64,000 nt of DNA, from positions 1,860,001-1,924,000 of the forward strand of contig NZ_LT900217.1 in NCBI RefSeq assembly GCF_900199375.1, given 5' to 3'. A program made the translations under genes and the position numbers. The stretch is from Gordonibacter urolithinfaciens (GTDB lineage: Bacteria; Actinomycetota; Coriobacteriia; Coriobacteriales; Eggerthellaceae). Shown piece after piece: positions 8,615-15,814 of this stretch (position 1 is the stretch's first letter; each line of letters begins with the position of its first letter). The notes beneath the pieces are model-generated. The model did not search any database. It worked only from the letters and a program-made list of their open reading frames with translations, and was not told where the DNA came from.

Positions 8615-8647
8615 CGAAAAAGCTCTCATCTATTGAGAGCTTTTTCG
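8615..8647. terminator. Bidirectional intrinsic terminator
   Basis: CGAAAAAGCTCTCA (8615-8628) and TGAGAGCTTTTTCG (8634-8647) form a perfect 14-bp stem with a 5-nt loop and a T-run within the 3' arm. It follows the aldo/keto reductase and insulates it from the toxin promoter that begins 6 bp later. Confidence 0.85.
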
Positions 8648-8652
8648 AGCAA

Positions 8653-8680
8653 TTAAAGCACGGGGAATGTTTGCTAGAAT
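8653..8680 (+). promoter_or_regulatory. Promoter of the small toxin gene
   Basis: -35-like TTAAAG (8653-8658) and extended -10 TGCTAGAAT (-10 hexamer 8675-8680) with a 16-bp spacer. This predicts a start near 8687 and a 5' leader of about 57 nt before the toxin ATG. Confidence 0.6.
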
Positions 8681-8743
8681 GCCACTTGTGCCGGCATAGT
8701 CCCGAGCGGGCGGCGCTTCCCGAGAGAGGGGAGGTGATCGCCT

Positions 8744-8890
8744 ATGAGCATCGAATGCGCTCTTGAAATCCTGTACGCCGCCGCAGCGGTGGCGACGATA
8801 GCCGGGTTCGTTCTGGCTGTCTGGGAACATAAGCGGAGGGATGACGTGGGAGGAGGGGGAGACCCCGAGCGCAAAAAAGATCGGCGCTAG
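8744..8890 (+). CDS. Holin-like small hydrophobic toxin (type I toxin candidate)
   Basis: 48-residue protein: an acidic start (MSIECALEIL), one transmembrane helix (about residues 7-27, ending in Trp), then a charged tail with HKRRDD and ERKKDRR. Single-helix peptides with this layout are known as putative holin-like or Fst-like toxins, mostly from Firmicutes, and depolarise the membrane when overproduced. The Shine-Dalgarno region GGGGAGGTGA is unusually strong, 8 bp before ATG. The stop codon lies inside the hairpin (8879-8909) that ends the convergent antisense RNA. The gene has its own promoter and is flanked by terminators. Identification rests on architecture, not a family search. Confidence 0.65.
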   Translation: MSIECALEILYAAAAVATIAGFVLAVWEHKRRDDVGGGGDPERKKDRR

Positions 8891-8974
8891 CTGGAACTAG
8901 TCGCCGATCTGGGTAAATCCGCGCCGCCCGTGTAGCAACACCTCTAACGAGGTTGGAACGGGCTTTGCCGGTGC
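8873..8974 (-). ncRNA. Antisense antitoxin RNA candidate
   Basis: On the minus strand an extended -10 TGCTATAAT (hexamer at plus 8981-8986) and a -35 TTGCGC (plus 9003-9008) with a 16-bp spacer predict a start near 8974. The RNA would run into a hairpin, stem 8879-8886/8902-8909, followed by six U (plus A-run 8873-8878), giving about 100 nt. It overlaps the 3' end of the toxin mRNA. Internally it holds AACCUC, which can pair with GAGGU of the toxin ribosome-binding site. This matches convergent type I modules such as Fst/RNA II. Confidence 0.6.
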
Positions 8975-9078
8975 TCCTGCATTATAGCACGCATGGCGGG
9001 ACGCGCAACGCCGTGCAAGTTTGCTCCATCTTCAAAAGTTTCATGAGCGGCAATCCCCTCTGTCACGGAATCGGTGCT

Positions 9079-9177
9079 CTTTACGCTGCCCTTTCCTCAT
9101 CCTGATCCCGTCTTTGCCTGATCTTGGGAGCATCTTTACGTGCGCCTGAACCCGCTTTTACCTGCCTTTCGTAGCAT
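9079..9177 (+). promoter_or_regulatory. Pho-box-like array upstream of the phosphonate operon
   Basis: Heptamers related to CTTTACG recur at 9079, 9091, 9101, 9112, 9123, 9134, 9145, 9155 and 9166, that is every 10-12 bp (CTTTACG, CTTTCCT, CCTGATC, CTTTGCC, CTTGGGA, CTTTACG, CCTGAAC, CTTTTAC, CTTTCGT). Direct repeats in 11-bp phase are the binding pattern of PhoB/PhoP response regulators. A -10-like TAGCAT (9172-9177) follows. It is placed 86 bp before phnD, as expected for phosphate-starvation control of C-P lyase. The regulator is not in this window. Confidence 0.55.
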
Positions 9178-9262
9178 GGTCTGCAACGCGCCGAGCAATC
9201 GGCGGCGCGGCAACGAGACAACACTCCGGCGCTAAGGCCGGGAATGCGAAAGGATGGGTCGA

Positions 9263-10366
9263 ATGGCAGACGGGTACCTGAGCAGGCGGCAGTTCGTGGC
9301 CGGCGGAGCGGCTGTGGCATTGGCGGGCATGTTCGGCGTGATGACGGGCTGCACGGCCGGGGGGTCGGGCGCGGCGGCGGGCGCGGCCGACCCGCAGTCC
9401 GGCAACGGCGGCGGCGCGGGCGACGGCTCGTCCGAGCCGATCACGTTCGTGTGGCTGCCGGACAACTCCTCGTCGGACATGACGTCGTCGCGCGAGGCCA
9501 TCGGCGCAGCCATCCTGGCGGCCTGCGGGCGCAAGGCCGAGCTTCTGACCACCACCGACTACAACGTGGCCATCGAGGCCATCGCCTCGGGCAAGGCGCA
9601 GATGGCGCTCCTCGGCCCCGAGGGCTACGTGCAGGCCAACAAGAAGAACTCCGCCGTGCAGGCGGCGTTCACGAACAGCGACGAGGACGGCGGCCTGGAC
9701 GGGGCGTGCTACTACAGCCGCATCTGCGTGCGCACCGAGGACGCCGACGCGTACAAGAGCGGCAGCGGCTACTCCATCGAGGGCATCAAGGGCGGGTCGT
9801 TCTCGTTCGTGTCCGCCACCTCCACGTCGGGTTTCAAGGTGCCTTCGAGCGGCATCGTGGAGGAGTTCGACCTGGACAGTTCCGACGTGCTCTTGGAGGC
9901 GGGCGGCTTCTTCAGCGAGGTGTTGTTCGGCAACTCGCACGTGGGCTCGGTGGTGAACCTGCTCTCGGGCGACGCCGACGCTGCCGCGTTCGACGACGTC
10001 GACGTGGACATGTACCTGGACCTCGTGTCCGGCGAGCCCAACAGCGTGGGCGCGGTGTACCAGGCCAAGGCCGACGCCGAGGCGCCCATGGACACCGTGC
10101 GCGGCAAGCAGTTCACCATCATCGCCGTCACGCCGGTGCTGAACTCGCCTTTCTGCTTCAACGAGGACGCCATTTCCGAGGAGGACCGCACGAAGATCGT
10201 CGACCACTTCTGCTCGGACGCGGTGGCCAACGACCCGGCCATCTTCGTCGATCCCGAGGATGAGAACGCGAAGGGCCTGTTCGAAAAGGATTCCGACAAG
10301 ACGTGCTTCGTGAAGACCGACGACGCGTGGTACGAGCCCATCCGCAAGCTGGGCGGGGCCGCGTGA
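9263..10366 (+). CDS. phnD: Phosphonate ABC transporter substrate-binding lipoprotein
   Basis: Captures phosphonates outside the membrane for the PhnCE importer. About 367 aa with a twin-arginine-like signal (SRRQFVAGG) followed by a lipobox (VMTGC), so it is a Tat-type lipoprotein. The body is a type II periplasmic-binding fold with the PhnD signature region (TTTDYNVAIEAIASGKAQ...). ATG 9263 was chosen because AAAGGA lies 8 bp before it; the in-frame ATG at 9254 overlaps that site. It is first in the operon, downstream of the Pho-box-like array, and its TGA overlaps the phnC ATG. Confidence 0.9.
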   Translation: MADGYLSRRQFVAGGAAVALAGMFGVMTGCTAGGSGAAAGAADPQSGNGGGAGDGSSEPITFVWLPDNSSSDMTSSREAIGAAILAACGRKAELLTTTDYNVAIEAIASGKAQMALLGPEGYVQANKKNSAVQAAFTNSDEDGGLDGACYYSRICVRTEDADAYKSGSGYSIEGIKGGSFSFVSATSTSGFKVPSSGIVEEFDLDSSDVLLEAGGFFSEVLFGNSHVGSVVNLLSGDADAAAFDDVDVDMYLDLVSGEPNSVGAVYQAKADAEAPMDTVRGKQFTIIAVTPVLNSPFCFNEDAISEEDRTKIVDHFCSDAVANDPAIFVDPEDENAKGLFEKDSDKTCFVKTDDAWYEPIRKLGGAA

Positions 10367-11241
10367 TGGCCGAGCCTCTGCTGGCGGTGCGGGGCCTGAC
10401 GAAGAGCTACGACGGCTGGTCGAAGGCGCTTGACGGCGTGTCGATGGAGGTGGCGCGCGGCGAGTTCGTGTCCATCATCGGCTCGTCGGGCGCGGGCAAG
10501 TCCACGCTGCTGCGCTGTGCGAACCGCCTCGTCGATCCCACCCAGGGTACGGTGGCGTTCGACGGCTGCGACGTCACGCGCGTGAAGGGCCGCGAGCTGC
10601 GCCAGGTGCGCCGCCGCATCAGCATGATCTTCCAGCACTACAACCTGGTGTACCGCGCCACGTCCATCGAGAACGTGCTGCAGGGCCGCCTGGGCTACAA
10701 GTCCACGGCGGCCGGCGCGCTCGGGCTGTTCTCGGAGGACGAGAAGCGCCGTGCGTTCGAGGCGCTCGACCAGGTGGGCCTGGCCGACTTCGCCTACACG
10801 CGCACCGACCAGCTGTCCGGCGGGCAGAAGCAGCGCGTGGGCATCGCCCGGGCGCTCGTGCAGGACCCGTTGCTCATGCTGGCCGACGAGCCCATCGCCA
10901 GCCTCGACCCGAAGTCGTCGCGCACGGTCATGGAGCACCTGCGCTGGGCGGCCGACGAGCTGGGCATCGCGTGCCTCGTGAACCTGCACCAGGTGGATTT
11001 CGCGTTGGAGTTCTCCGATCGCATCGTGGCGCTCAAGAGGGGCCGGCTCGTGTTCGACGGATCGCCGTCCCAGCTCGACGAGGCCGCCATCGCCGCTATC
11101 TACGAGACGGATGAGGGCGATGGCGAAGGGGTTGGCGGCGACGCGGGCGGTGCAGGTGGTGCGGGGGCTGCGGGCGCACCGGCATCGGGCGGTCCCGGCG
11201 ATATCACTGGCGCCGCGCCCGTGGCGGGAGAGGCCGCATGA
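10366..11241 (+). CDS. phnC: Phosphonate ABC transporter ATP-binding protein
   Basis: 291-aa ATPase powering phosphonate import. Walker A GSSGAGKS near residue 41, signature LSGGQKQR, Walker B MLADEP and the switch His (NLHQVD) are all intact. PhnC proteins usually end near residue 255; here a Gly/Ala-rich tail of about 35 residues is added, low in complexity and probably a result of high-GC drift. It overlaps phnD by 1 bp and phnE by 4 bp, which implies translational coupling. Confidence 0.93.
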   Translation: MAEPLLAVRGLTKSYDGWSKALDGVSMEVARGEFVSIIGSSGAGKSTLLRCANRLVDPTQGTVAFDGCDVTRVKGRELRQVRRRISMIFQHYNLVYRATSIENVLQGRLGYKSTAAGALGLFSEDEKRRAFEALDQVGLADFAYTRTDQLSGGQKQRVGIARALVQDPLLMLADEPIASLDPKSSRTVMEHLRWAADELGIACLVNLHQVDFALEFSDRIVALKRGRLVFDGSPSQLDEAAIAAIYETDEGDGEGVGGDAGGAGGAGAAGAPASGGPGDITGAAPVAGEAA

Positions 11242-12098
11242 TGGAGCGCACATTGCGGCCGTCGGGCCTGATCGCTGGCTTGCGCGGTGGAAAGGCTCAG
11301 CGGCGCGGCCAATACGACGCGTCCTTCTTCGTCCGCCGCACCGCGTCCCTCGTAGTTGCGGCGCTCGTGTTCGTGGCGCTCGGCGCGCTGTCGGGCACGT
11401 ACGTCGGATTCGATTTCGTGCAGGCAATCCTCGACGTCCCGGGCGGGTTCGCGTGGATGGCCGCCCAATTCGCCCCCTCCCTCCCTTCCCTTGGCAAATT
11501 GGGCACCATCCTTCCCGCCTTGGGTTCGACGATCCTCGCCTCCATCGCTTCCAGCTGCACGGCGGCGGTGTTGGCCTATATAGTCGCAGTGCTCGGTTCG
11601 CGTACGGTGGGGGTGGGGGGACCCGTTCCCCTCATCGTGCGCGGCATCGCGTCGCTCTTCCGCAATATCCCGGTGGTGGCCTGGGCTTTCATTTTGCTGT
11701 TCTCGTTCAAGCAGAGCGAGTTCACCGGGTTCTTCGCCCTGTTCCTCACCAGCTTCGGCTACCTGACGCGCTGCTTCCTGGAAAGCATCGACGAGATGGG
11801 CTCCGGGCCGGTGGAGGCGCTGCGGGCGGCGGGCGCCACGTACGGCCAGATCGTGGTGCAGGCCGTCATTCCGATGAGCATCACGTCGGTGGTCAGCTGG
11901 GTGCTCTACATGATTGAGACGAACATCCGCGACGCCACCCTCATCGGCCTGCTCACCGGCACGGGTATCGGTTTCGTGTTCGACGTGTACTACAAGAGCT
12001 TCCGCCACGACGTGGCCGGCTTGGTGATACTCGTCATCATCCTGGCCGTGGTGGCGTGCGAGCTCGCCTCGAACTTCGTGAGGAGGAAGATCCTGTGA
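11238..12098 (+). CDS. phnE: Phosphonate ABC transporter permease, first copy
   Basis: 286-aa permease with about six membrane segments. The cytoplasmic EAA loop (EALRAAGATYGQIVVQAVIP) that docks onto PhnC is at about residues 195-215. A positively charged N-terminus of 35 residues precedes the first helix. It starts inside the phnC stop (ATGATG) and overlaps the second permease by 4 bp. Two consecutive phnE genes are common in Gram-positive phosphonate operons and probably form a heterodimeric channel. Confidence 0.9.
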   Translation: MMERTLRPSGLIAGLRGGKAQRRGQYDASFFVRRTASLVVAALVFVALGALSGTYVGFDFVQAILDVPGGFAWMAAQFAPSLPSLGKLGTILPALGSTILASIASSCTAAVLAYIVAVLGSRTVGVGGPVPLIVRGIASLFRNIPVVAWAFILLFSFKQSEFTGFFALFLTSFGYLTRCFLESIDEMGSGPVEALRAAGATYGQIVVQAVIPMSITSVVSWVLYMIETNIRDATLIGLLTGTGIGFVFDVYYKSFRHDVAGLVILVIILAVVACELASNFVRRKIL

Positions 12099-13060
12099 CG
12101 GGCTGTGCAGACAAGATCGCGGCCGAAGCCGCCGCGGCCTCCCTGGCGGAGGAGGTGGGCGCGACGCGCAGTATGCCGGCCGACGAGCGCGGCGTCGGCG
12201 CTGGCGCGGGTGTCGCGCCGATGCGGGCGAACGGTGCGCGTCTGACCCGGTCGGGCAAGATCAAGGTGCGGGTGCCCAACCCGTCGAACGTGGCGCTGTT
12301 CGCCGTGCTGGCCGCTTTGGCGCTGGTGACGGCGTTCGCGCTGGCCACGATGGACTACGGGAAGGTGGCGTTCCCCGCGGCGATGGCGGCCGCGGTGGAC
12401 GATTTCCTCACCATGATGCTGCAGCCGGGCCTCGGCGGGCACTTCACGCTGCCCGACGTGGTGGAGGGCCTGTTCGTCTCGCTGGCGCTGGCGCTGCTCA
12501 CCACGTTCATCGGGGCGGCGATCGCCTTCGTGCTGGGGCTTCTGGCCGCGTCCAACCTGTCGAACCGCGCCGCGAGCAACGCCATCAAGGTGCTCATGAG
12601 CGTGGCGCGCGCCGTGCCCACCATCCTGTGGGTGCTCGTGTTCAGCGTGGCCATCGGGCTGGGGCCGGAGGCGGCCGTCATCGGCCTGCTGTTCCACAGC
12701 GTGGCGTACCTGGTGAAGGCGTACTCGGAGAGCTTCGAGGAAGTCGACGCCGGCGTGATCGAGGCACTGCGCGCCAGCGGCGCGTCGTGGTGGCAGGTGG
12801 TGTTCCAGGGCGTGGTGCCCGAGAAGGTGAACGAGATGCTGTCGTGGACGTTCATCCGCTTCGAGATCAACTTCGTGAACGCCGTGGCCGTGGGCGCCGT
12901 GGCGGGCGCGGGCGGCATCGGCTACCAGCTGTTCCTGGCGGGGAGCTTCTACTACAACATCCACGAGGTGGGGCTGATCGTGTACTTGTGCCTTGCGGTG
13001 GCCGTGGTGCTGGAAGTGGCGGCGACGAAGCTGCGGAAACGGTACTTGGTGCAGCGGTAG
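12095..13060 (+). CDS. phnE: Phosphonate ABC transporter permease, second copy
   Basis: About 321 aa from a GTG at 12095 that overlaps the previous stop (GTGA). The first 60 residues are a polar, Ala-rich extension of uncertain status; in-frame ATGs at 12174 and 12222 are alternative starts. Six membrane segments follow, with the EAA loop (IEALRASGASWWQVVFQGVVP) intact. Paired with the upstream permease. After its stop there are 310 bp with repeats before phnG, so the transport genes and the lyase genes may be separate or attenuated units. Confidence 0.88.
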   Translation: MTGCADKIAAEAAAASLAEEVGATRSMPADERGVGAGAGVAPMRANGARLTRSGKIKVRVPNPSNVALFAVLAALALVTAFALATMDYGKVAFPAAMAAAVDDFLTMMLQPGLGGHFTLPDVVEGLFVSLALALLTTFIGAAIAFVLGLLAASNLSNRAASNAIKVLMSVARAVPTILWVLVFSVAIGLGPEAAVIGLLFHSVAYLVKAYSESFEEVDAGVIEALRASGASWWQVVFQGVVPEKVNEMLSWTFIRFEINFVNAVAVGAVAGAGGIGYQLFLAGSFYYNIHEVGLIVYLCLAVAVVLEVAATKLRKRYLVQR

Positions 13061-13118
13061 GTTCCACCTGCGGCGGGGCCTCGGGCAGCGCCCAGTCGCT
13101 CGGCAGTCCTGGCTCGCA

Positions 13119-13141
13119 CGAAACGTCCACTGGACGTTTCG
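13119..13141. repeat. Short perfect palindrome in the phnE-phnG gap
   Basis: CGAAACGTCC and GGACGTTTCG, 10-bp arms around a 3-bp centre, sit inside wider mirrored flanks (GGCTCGCAC before, GGCTCGTGC after). It resembles a REP-type extragenic palindrome. There is no U-run, so it is not a standard terminator. Confidence 0.6.
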
Positions 13142-13253
13142 GCTCGTGCGGAACTCGCTTGGTGGGCGCTACCCGAGGCCCTTCGAGTCGATGGCCTACT
13201 GCTCACGCGGGCGTTTCCGCAGATTAGCGGCTGCACGTTATGAGGGGACTGTG

Positions 13254-13324
13254 GATGACAGGGGGACGTGACAGGGGGAGACCGTGACAGGGGGAGACCG
13301 TGACAGGGGGACGGTTCTCTTGTC
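13254..13324. repeat. Tandem 16-bp repeats with a terminal hairpin
   Basis: GTGACAGGGGGAGACC recurs with 16-bp period at 13268, 13284 and 13300, with a partial copy at 13254. The last copy runs into ACGGTTCTCTTGTC, which pairs with GACAGGGGGA allowing G-U pairs. The block lies in the leader of phnG, 47 bp before its GTG start. A frame starting in the repeat at 13284 would lengthen PhnG by 29 non-conserved residues and is rejected. Similar GACAGGGGGACGG elements are scattered extragenic repeats in many genomes. Confidence 0.75.
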
Positions 13325-13370
13325 GTTGGGGAAAGAGAAGTCGGTTTTGAGACGGACGGAAAGGATTGTT

Positions 13371-13820
13371 GTGAGTTTGAAGCGATACGAGAGAACGCGG
13401 GCGTTGGTGGACGGGGATCCGTCGCTGGCGCGGGAGATTGTGCGGGAGGTGGAAGGCGAGCTGGGCGCGGAGGCGCTCGAGGAGCTCGATGCGCCGCGCG
13501 AGGAGCTGGTGATGGTGCAGGTGCGCGAGACGGCGCAGGGCGGCCTGTTCTACCTGGGCGAGGCGCTCATGACGTCGTGCCGGGTGCGCGTGGGCCCGTC
13601 CGTGGGACTGGGGCTCGTGCTGGGCAGCGATCGCTGCCGCGCCTACGAGCTGGCCGTGGTGGACGCGGCGTTCGCGGGCGAGGCAGGTGCGCCGCGCGCG
13701 GAGCGCTGGGACGGGCGGCTGCGGCAGGAGCTCGCGCGCATCGAGGCCCGCGAGGCGGCCGAGGCGCGCCGCGTCGCCACGACGAAGGTGGACTTTTCGA
13801 CTATGAAGGTGGAAGCATGA
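13371..13820 (+). CDS. phnG: C-P lyase core subunit PhnG
   Basis: 149 aa, the usual PhnG length, from GTG 13371 preceded by GGAAAGGA. Part of the PhnGHIJ core, which couples phosphonate to ATP (forming ribose 1-phosphonate triphosphate) and carries PhnJ. The family features are visible: VQVRETAQGGLFYLGEALMT in the middle and the C-terminal KVDFSTMKVE, matching the RVDFFTM end of the Escherichia coli protein. Its stop overlaps the phnH ATG (ATGA). Confidence 0.9.
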   Translation: MSLKRYERTRALVDGDPSLAREIVREVEGELGAEALEELDAPREELVMVQVRETAQGGLFYLGEALMTSCRVRVGPSVGLGLVLGSDRCRAYELAVVDAAFAGEAGAPRAERWDGRLRQELARIEAREAAEARRVATTKVDFSTMKVEA

Positions 13821-14644
13821 TGATAAGGGAAGATGCCGAGCTGCACCGGGCGCAGCGGGCGTTCCGAAGCGTGCTCGACGCGTTCGCACGGCCCGGCACC
13901 GTGCAGAGCATCGAGCTGGCGCCCGGCAACCCGGCGCGTCCGGCCGCGCTCGACGCCGCGCTCGAGGCGGCCACGCGGCTGTTCGTGGATCAGGCGGTGA
14001 CGTTCTGCGTTGCCGATTCCGAGACGGACGCGACGACCGCCTACCTGACGAGCGAGACGCATGCGCGCCGCGCGCCCCTGCGCGATGCCGACTTCGTGGT
14101 GGTTCCCGCCCGTGCCGACGCGCAGACGGCACGCGAGGCGGTGGCCGAAGCGTGCCGCGGCACGCTGACCTCGCCCGAGAAGGGCGCGACCGTGCTCATG
14201 GGCTGCGCCCGTCTGGCCGAGGTGCCCGAGGACGGCCAGGTGGCCGAGCCGGCCGTCCATGTGGTGGCGCTGCGCGGCCCGGGCGTGGAGCGCGAGAACC
14301 GCTTCGCCGTCGACCGCGCCGACTGGCTGCGTGCCCGCGACGCGCGGGGCGACGAGTTCCCCTGCGGCATCGAGATCGTGCTGGTGGATCCGGACGGCCG
14401 CGTGGTTGCCGTGCCGCGCAGCTCCCGCGCGACGTTGCTTGACGTGAAACAATCGGCACAAGGTGGTGCGACAAGGGAACAAATGTTTCACGTGAAACAT
14501 TCCGAGGCTGCGCCCGGCGAGGCCGTGGAGACCGGCGCTTCGGTCGCAGGCGGCGCGTCCTCCGCTTCCGCCGAGGACCGCGCTTTCTCCGTATCCGCCG
14601 CGTCTGCCGTGGGCTGCGCGTCCGCCGCGAAGGAGGTGCGCTAG
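13817..14644 (+). CDS. phnH: C-P lyase core subunit PhnH with long C-terminal tail
   Basis: 275 aa; the PhnH core (AQRAFRSVLDAFARPGTVQ to EIVLVDPDGRVVAVPRS) ends near residue 205, so about 70 residues of Ala/Ser/Glu-rich tail are extra compared with the E. coli protein of about 194 aa. The tail reads through a perfect parS site (14484-14499, giving MFHVKH) and a degenerate one at 14436. It looks like permissive coding sequence tolerating a chromosomal site. Start overlaps phnG by 4 bp, stop abuts phnI. Role: PhnGHIJ complex subunit. Confidence 0.9.
   Translation: MMIREDAELHRAQRAFRSVLDAFARPGTVQSIELAPGNPARPAALDAALEAATRLFVDQAVTFCVADSETDATTAYLTSETHARRAPLRDADFVVVPARADAQTAREAVAEACRGTLTSPEKGATVLMGCARLAEVPEDGQVAEPAVHVVALRGPGVERENRFAVDRADWLRARDARGDEFPCGIEIVLVDPDGRVVAVPRSSRATLLDVKQSAQGGATREQMFHVKHSEAAPGEAVETGASVAGGASSASAEDRAFSVSAASAVGCASAAKEVR
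14436..14451. promoter_or_regulatory. Degenerate parS-like site
   Basis: TGCTTGACGTGAAACA agrees with the parS consensus at 14 of 16 positions. It lies 48 bp (start to start) from a perfect site, inside phnH. Possibly a weak secondary ParB site or chance. Confidence 0.35.
14484..14499. promoter_or_regulatory. parS: parS chromosome-partition site
   Basis: TGTTTCACGTGAAACA is the exact 16-bp palindrome bound by ParB/Spo0J across bacteria, extended by one base pair each side. ParB loads here and spreads, recruiting SMC and guiding origin segregation. It sits in the non-conserved 3' part of phnH. A second perfect copy is at 21932. Confidence 0.88.
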
Positions 14645-15814
14645 ATGGGCTACGTAGCCGTCCGCGGTGGCGGGAAGGCCATCGAGGAGAGCCTCAAGCT
14701 GCTGGAGTACGAGCGCGTGAGCGCGTCGTCCGCCTGGGGAACCGACGAGATCGAGGGCACGTTCCCCGAGCTGGTGGACCAGGTGATGGGCGAGGCATCG
14801 CTGTACGCCCCGCGCCTGGCGGCGCTCGCGCTCAAGCAGGCGCAGGGCTCGCCCGACGAGGCCGTGTTCCTGCTGCGCGCGTTCCGCTCCACGCTGGAGC
14901 GCCCCTATGTCTCGCGTCCGGTGGACACCGGAGCCATGCGCGTCGCTCGCCGCGTGTCGGCCGCCTTCAAGGACGTGCCCGGCGGCCAGGTGCTCGGCGC
15001 CACGCGCGACTACAGCCACCGTTTGCTCGCGTTCGATCTGGAAACGGAAGGTGCCGAGGAGCTGGCCGGGAAGCGCGCCGCGCTGGCCCGCCACTTCGAG
15101 GAAGCCGTCGGCGACGCCCCCGAGTCCCCCGCAACCCTTCCTCGCGTGCTCGACTACCTGCGCACCGAGGGGCTCGTTGCGCGCGTGCCTGCCGACGAGG
15201 CCCCGCCCGTGGATGCCACCATGGTGCCGCTCGCTTTTCCCGCGCCGCGCTCCGTGCGCTTGCAGACGCTCGCGCGCGGCATGACGCAAGCGGTGGAGGC
15301 GCTGGGCTATGCCGCCATTCGCGGGTTCGGCCCGGCGCATCCCACGGTGGGCGAGCTGCGGCAGGGCCGCGTGGCGGTGGCCGTGGACGATCCGCTCGAG
15401 GCGGGCGGGCCGGACGACGCCTACTACCTGGGCTCGCTCCCCGTGACCGAGGTGGAGAGCGTGTTCGAGGGCGAAGGCGAGGACGGCCTCGCGCTCGACA
15501 TCGGCTACGGGTGCGTGATCGGCCGCGCCGAGACGAAGGCCATTGCCATGAGCGTGCTCGACCACTGCCTCGAGCATGGCGACGCGCGCTACCCAACGGA
15601 AGACGAGGAGTTCGTGCTCTACCACGTGGACGGCGTGGAGGCCACGGGCTTCATCTCGCACCTCAAGCTGCCGCACTACGTGACGTTCCAGTCGAAGCTG
15701 TCCAGCGTGCGCGGCACGCGCGGCGACGCGGCTCCCGACGACGACCAAGCCGCCGACCAGGCCGCCATCGCGGCACTGGAAGCGAAGGAGGCGACCGATG
15801 CAGCAGCGCTATAA
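14645..15814 (+). CDS. phnI: C-P lyase core subunit PhnI (nucleosidase)
   Basis: 389 aa, close to the family norm. PhnI displaces adenine from ATP so that phosphonate becomes attached to ribose C1, working in the PhnGHIJ complex. Begins MGYVAVRGGGKAIEES, the conserved PhnI N-terminus, and carries the family segment QTLARGMTQAVEALGYAAIRGFGPAHPT near residue 200-230 as well as RDYSHRLLAFDLE. The last 35 residues are Ala/Asp-rich. AAGGAGGTG stands just before the ATG. It overlaps phnJ by 17 bp. Confidence 0.92.
   Translation: MGYVAVRGGGKAIEESLKLLEYERVSASSAWGTDEIEGTFPELVDQVMGEASLYAPRLAALALKQAQGSPDEAVFLLRAFRSTLERPYVSRPVDTGAMRVARRVSAAFKDVPGGQVLGATRDYSHRLLAFDLETEGAEELAGKRAALARHFEEAVGDAPESPATLPRVLDYLRTEGLVARVPADEAPPVDATMVPLAFPAPRSVRLQTLARGMTQAVEALGYAAIRGFGPAHPTVGELRQGRVAVAVDDPLEAGGPDDAYYLGSLPVTEVESVFEGEGEDGLALDIGYGCVIGRAETKAIAMSVLDHCLEHGDARYPTEDEEFVLYHVDGVEATGFISHLKLPHYVTFQSKLSSVRGTRGDAAPDDDQAADQAAIAALEAKEATDAAAL

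Noticed and set aside
13254-13324. CRISPR-like direct repeats
   Set aside because: The 16-bp units are contiguous, with no spacers, and no cas genes occur in the window.
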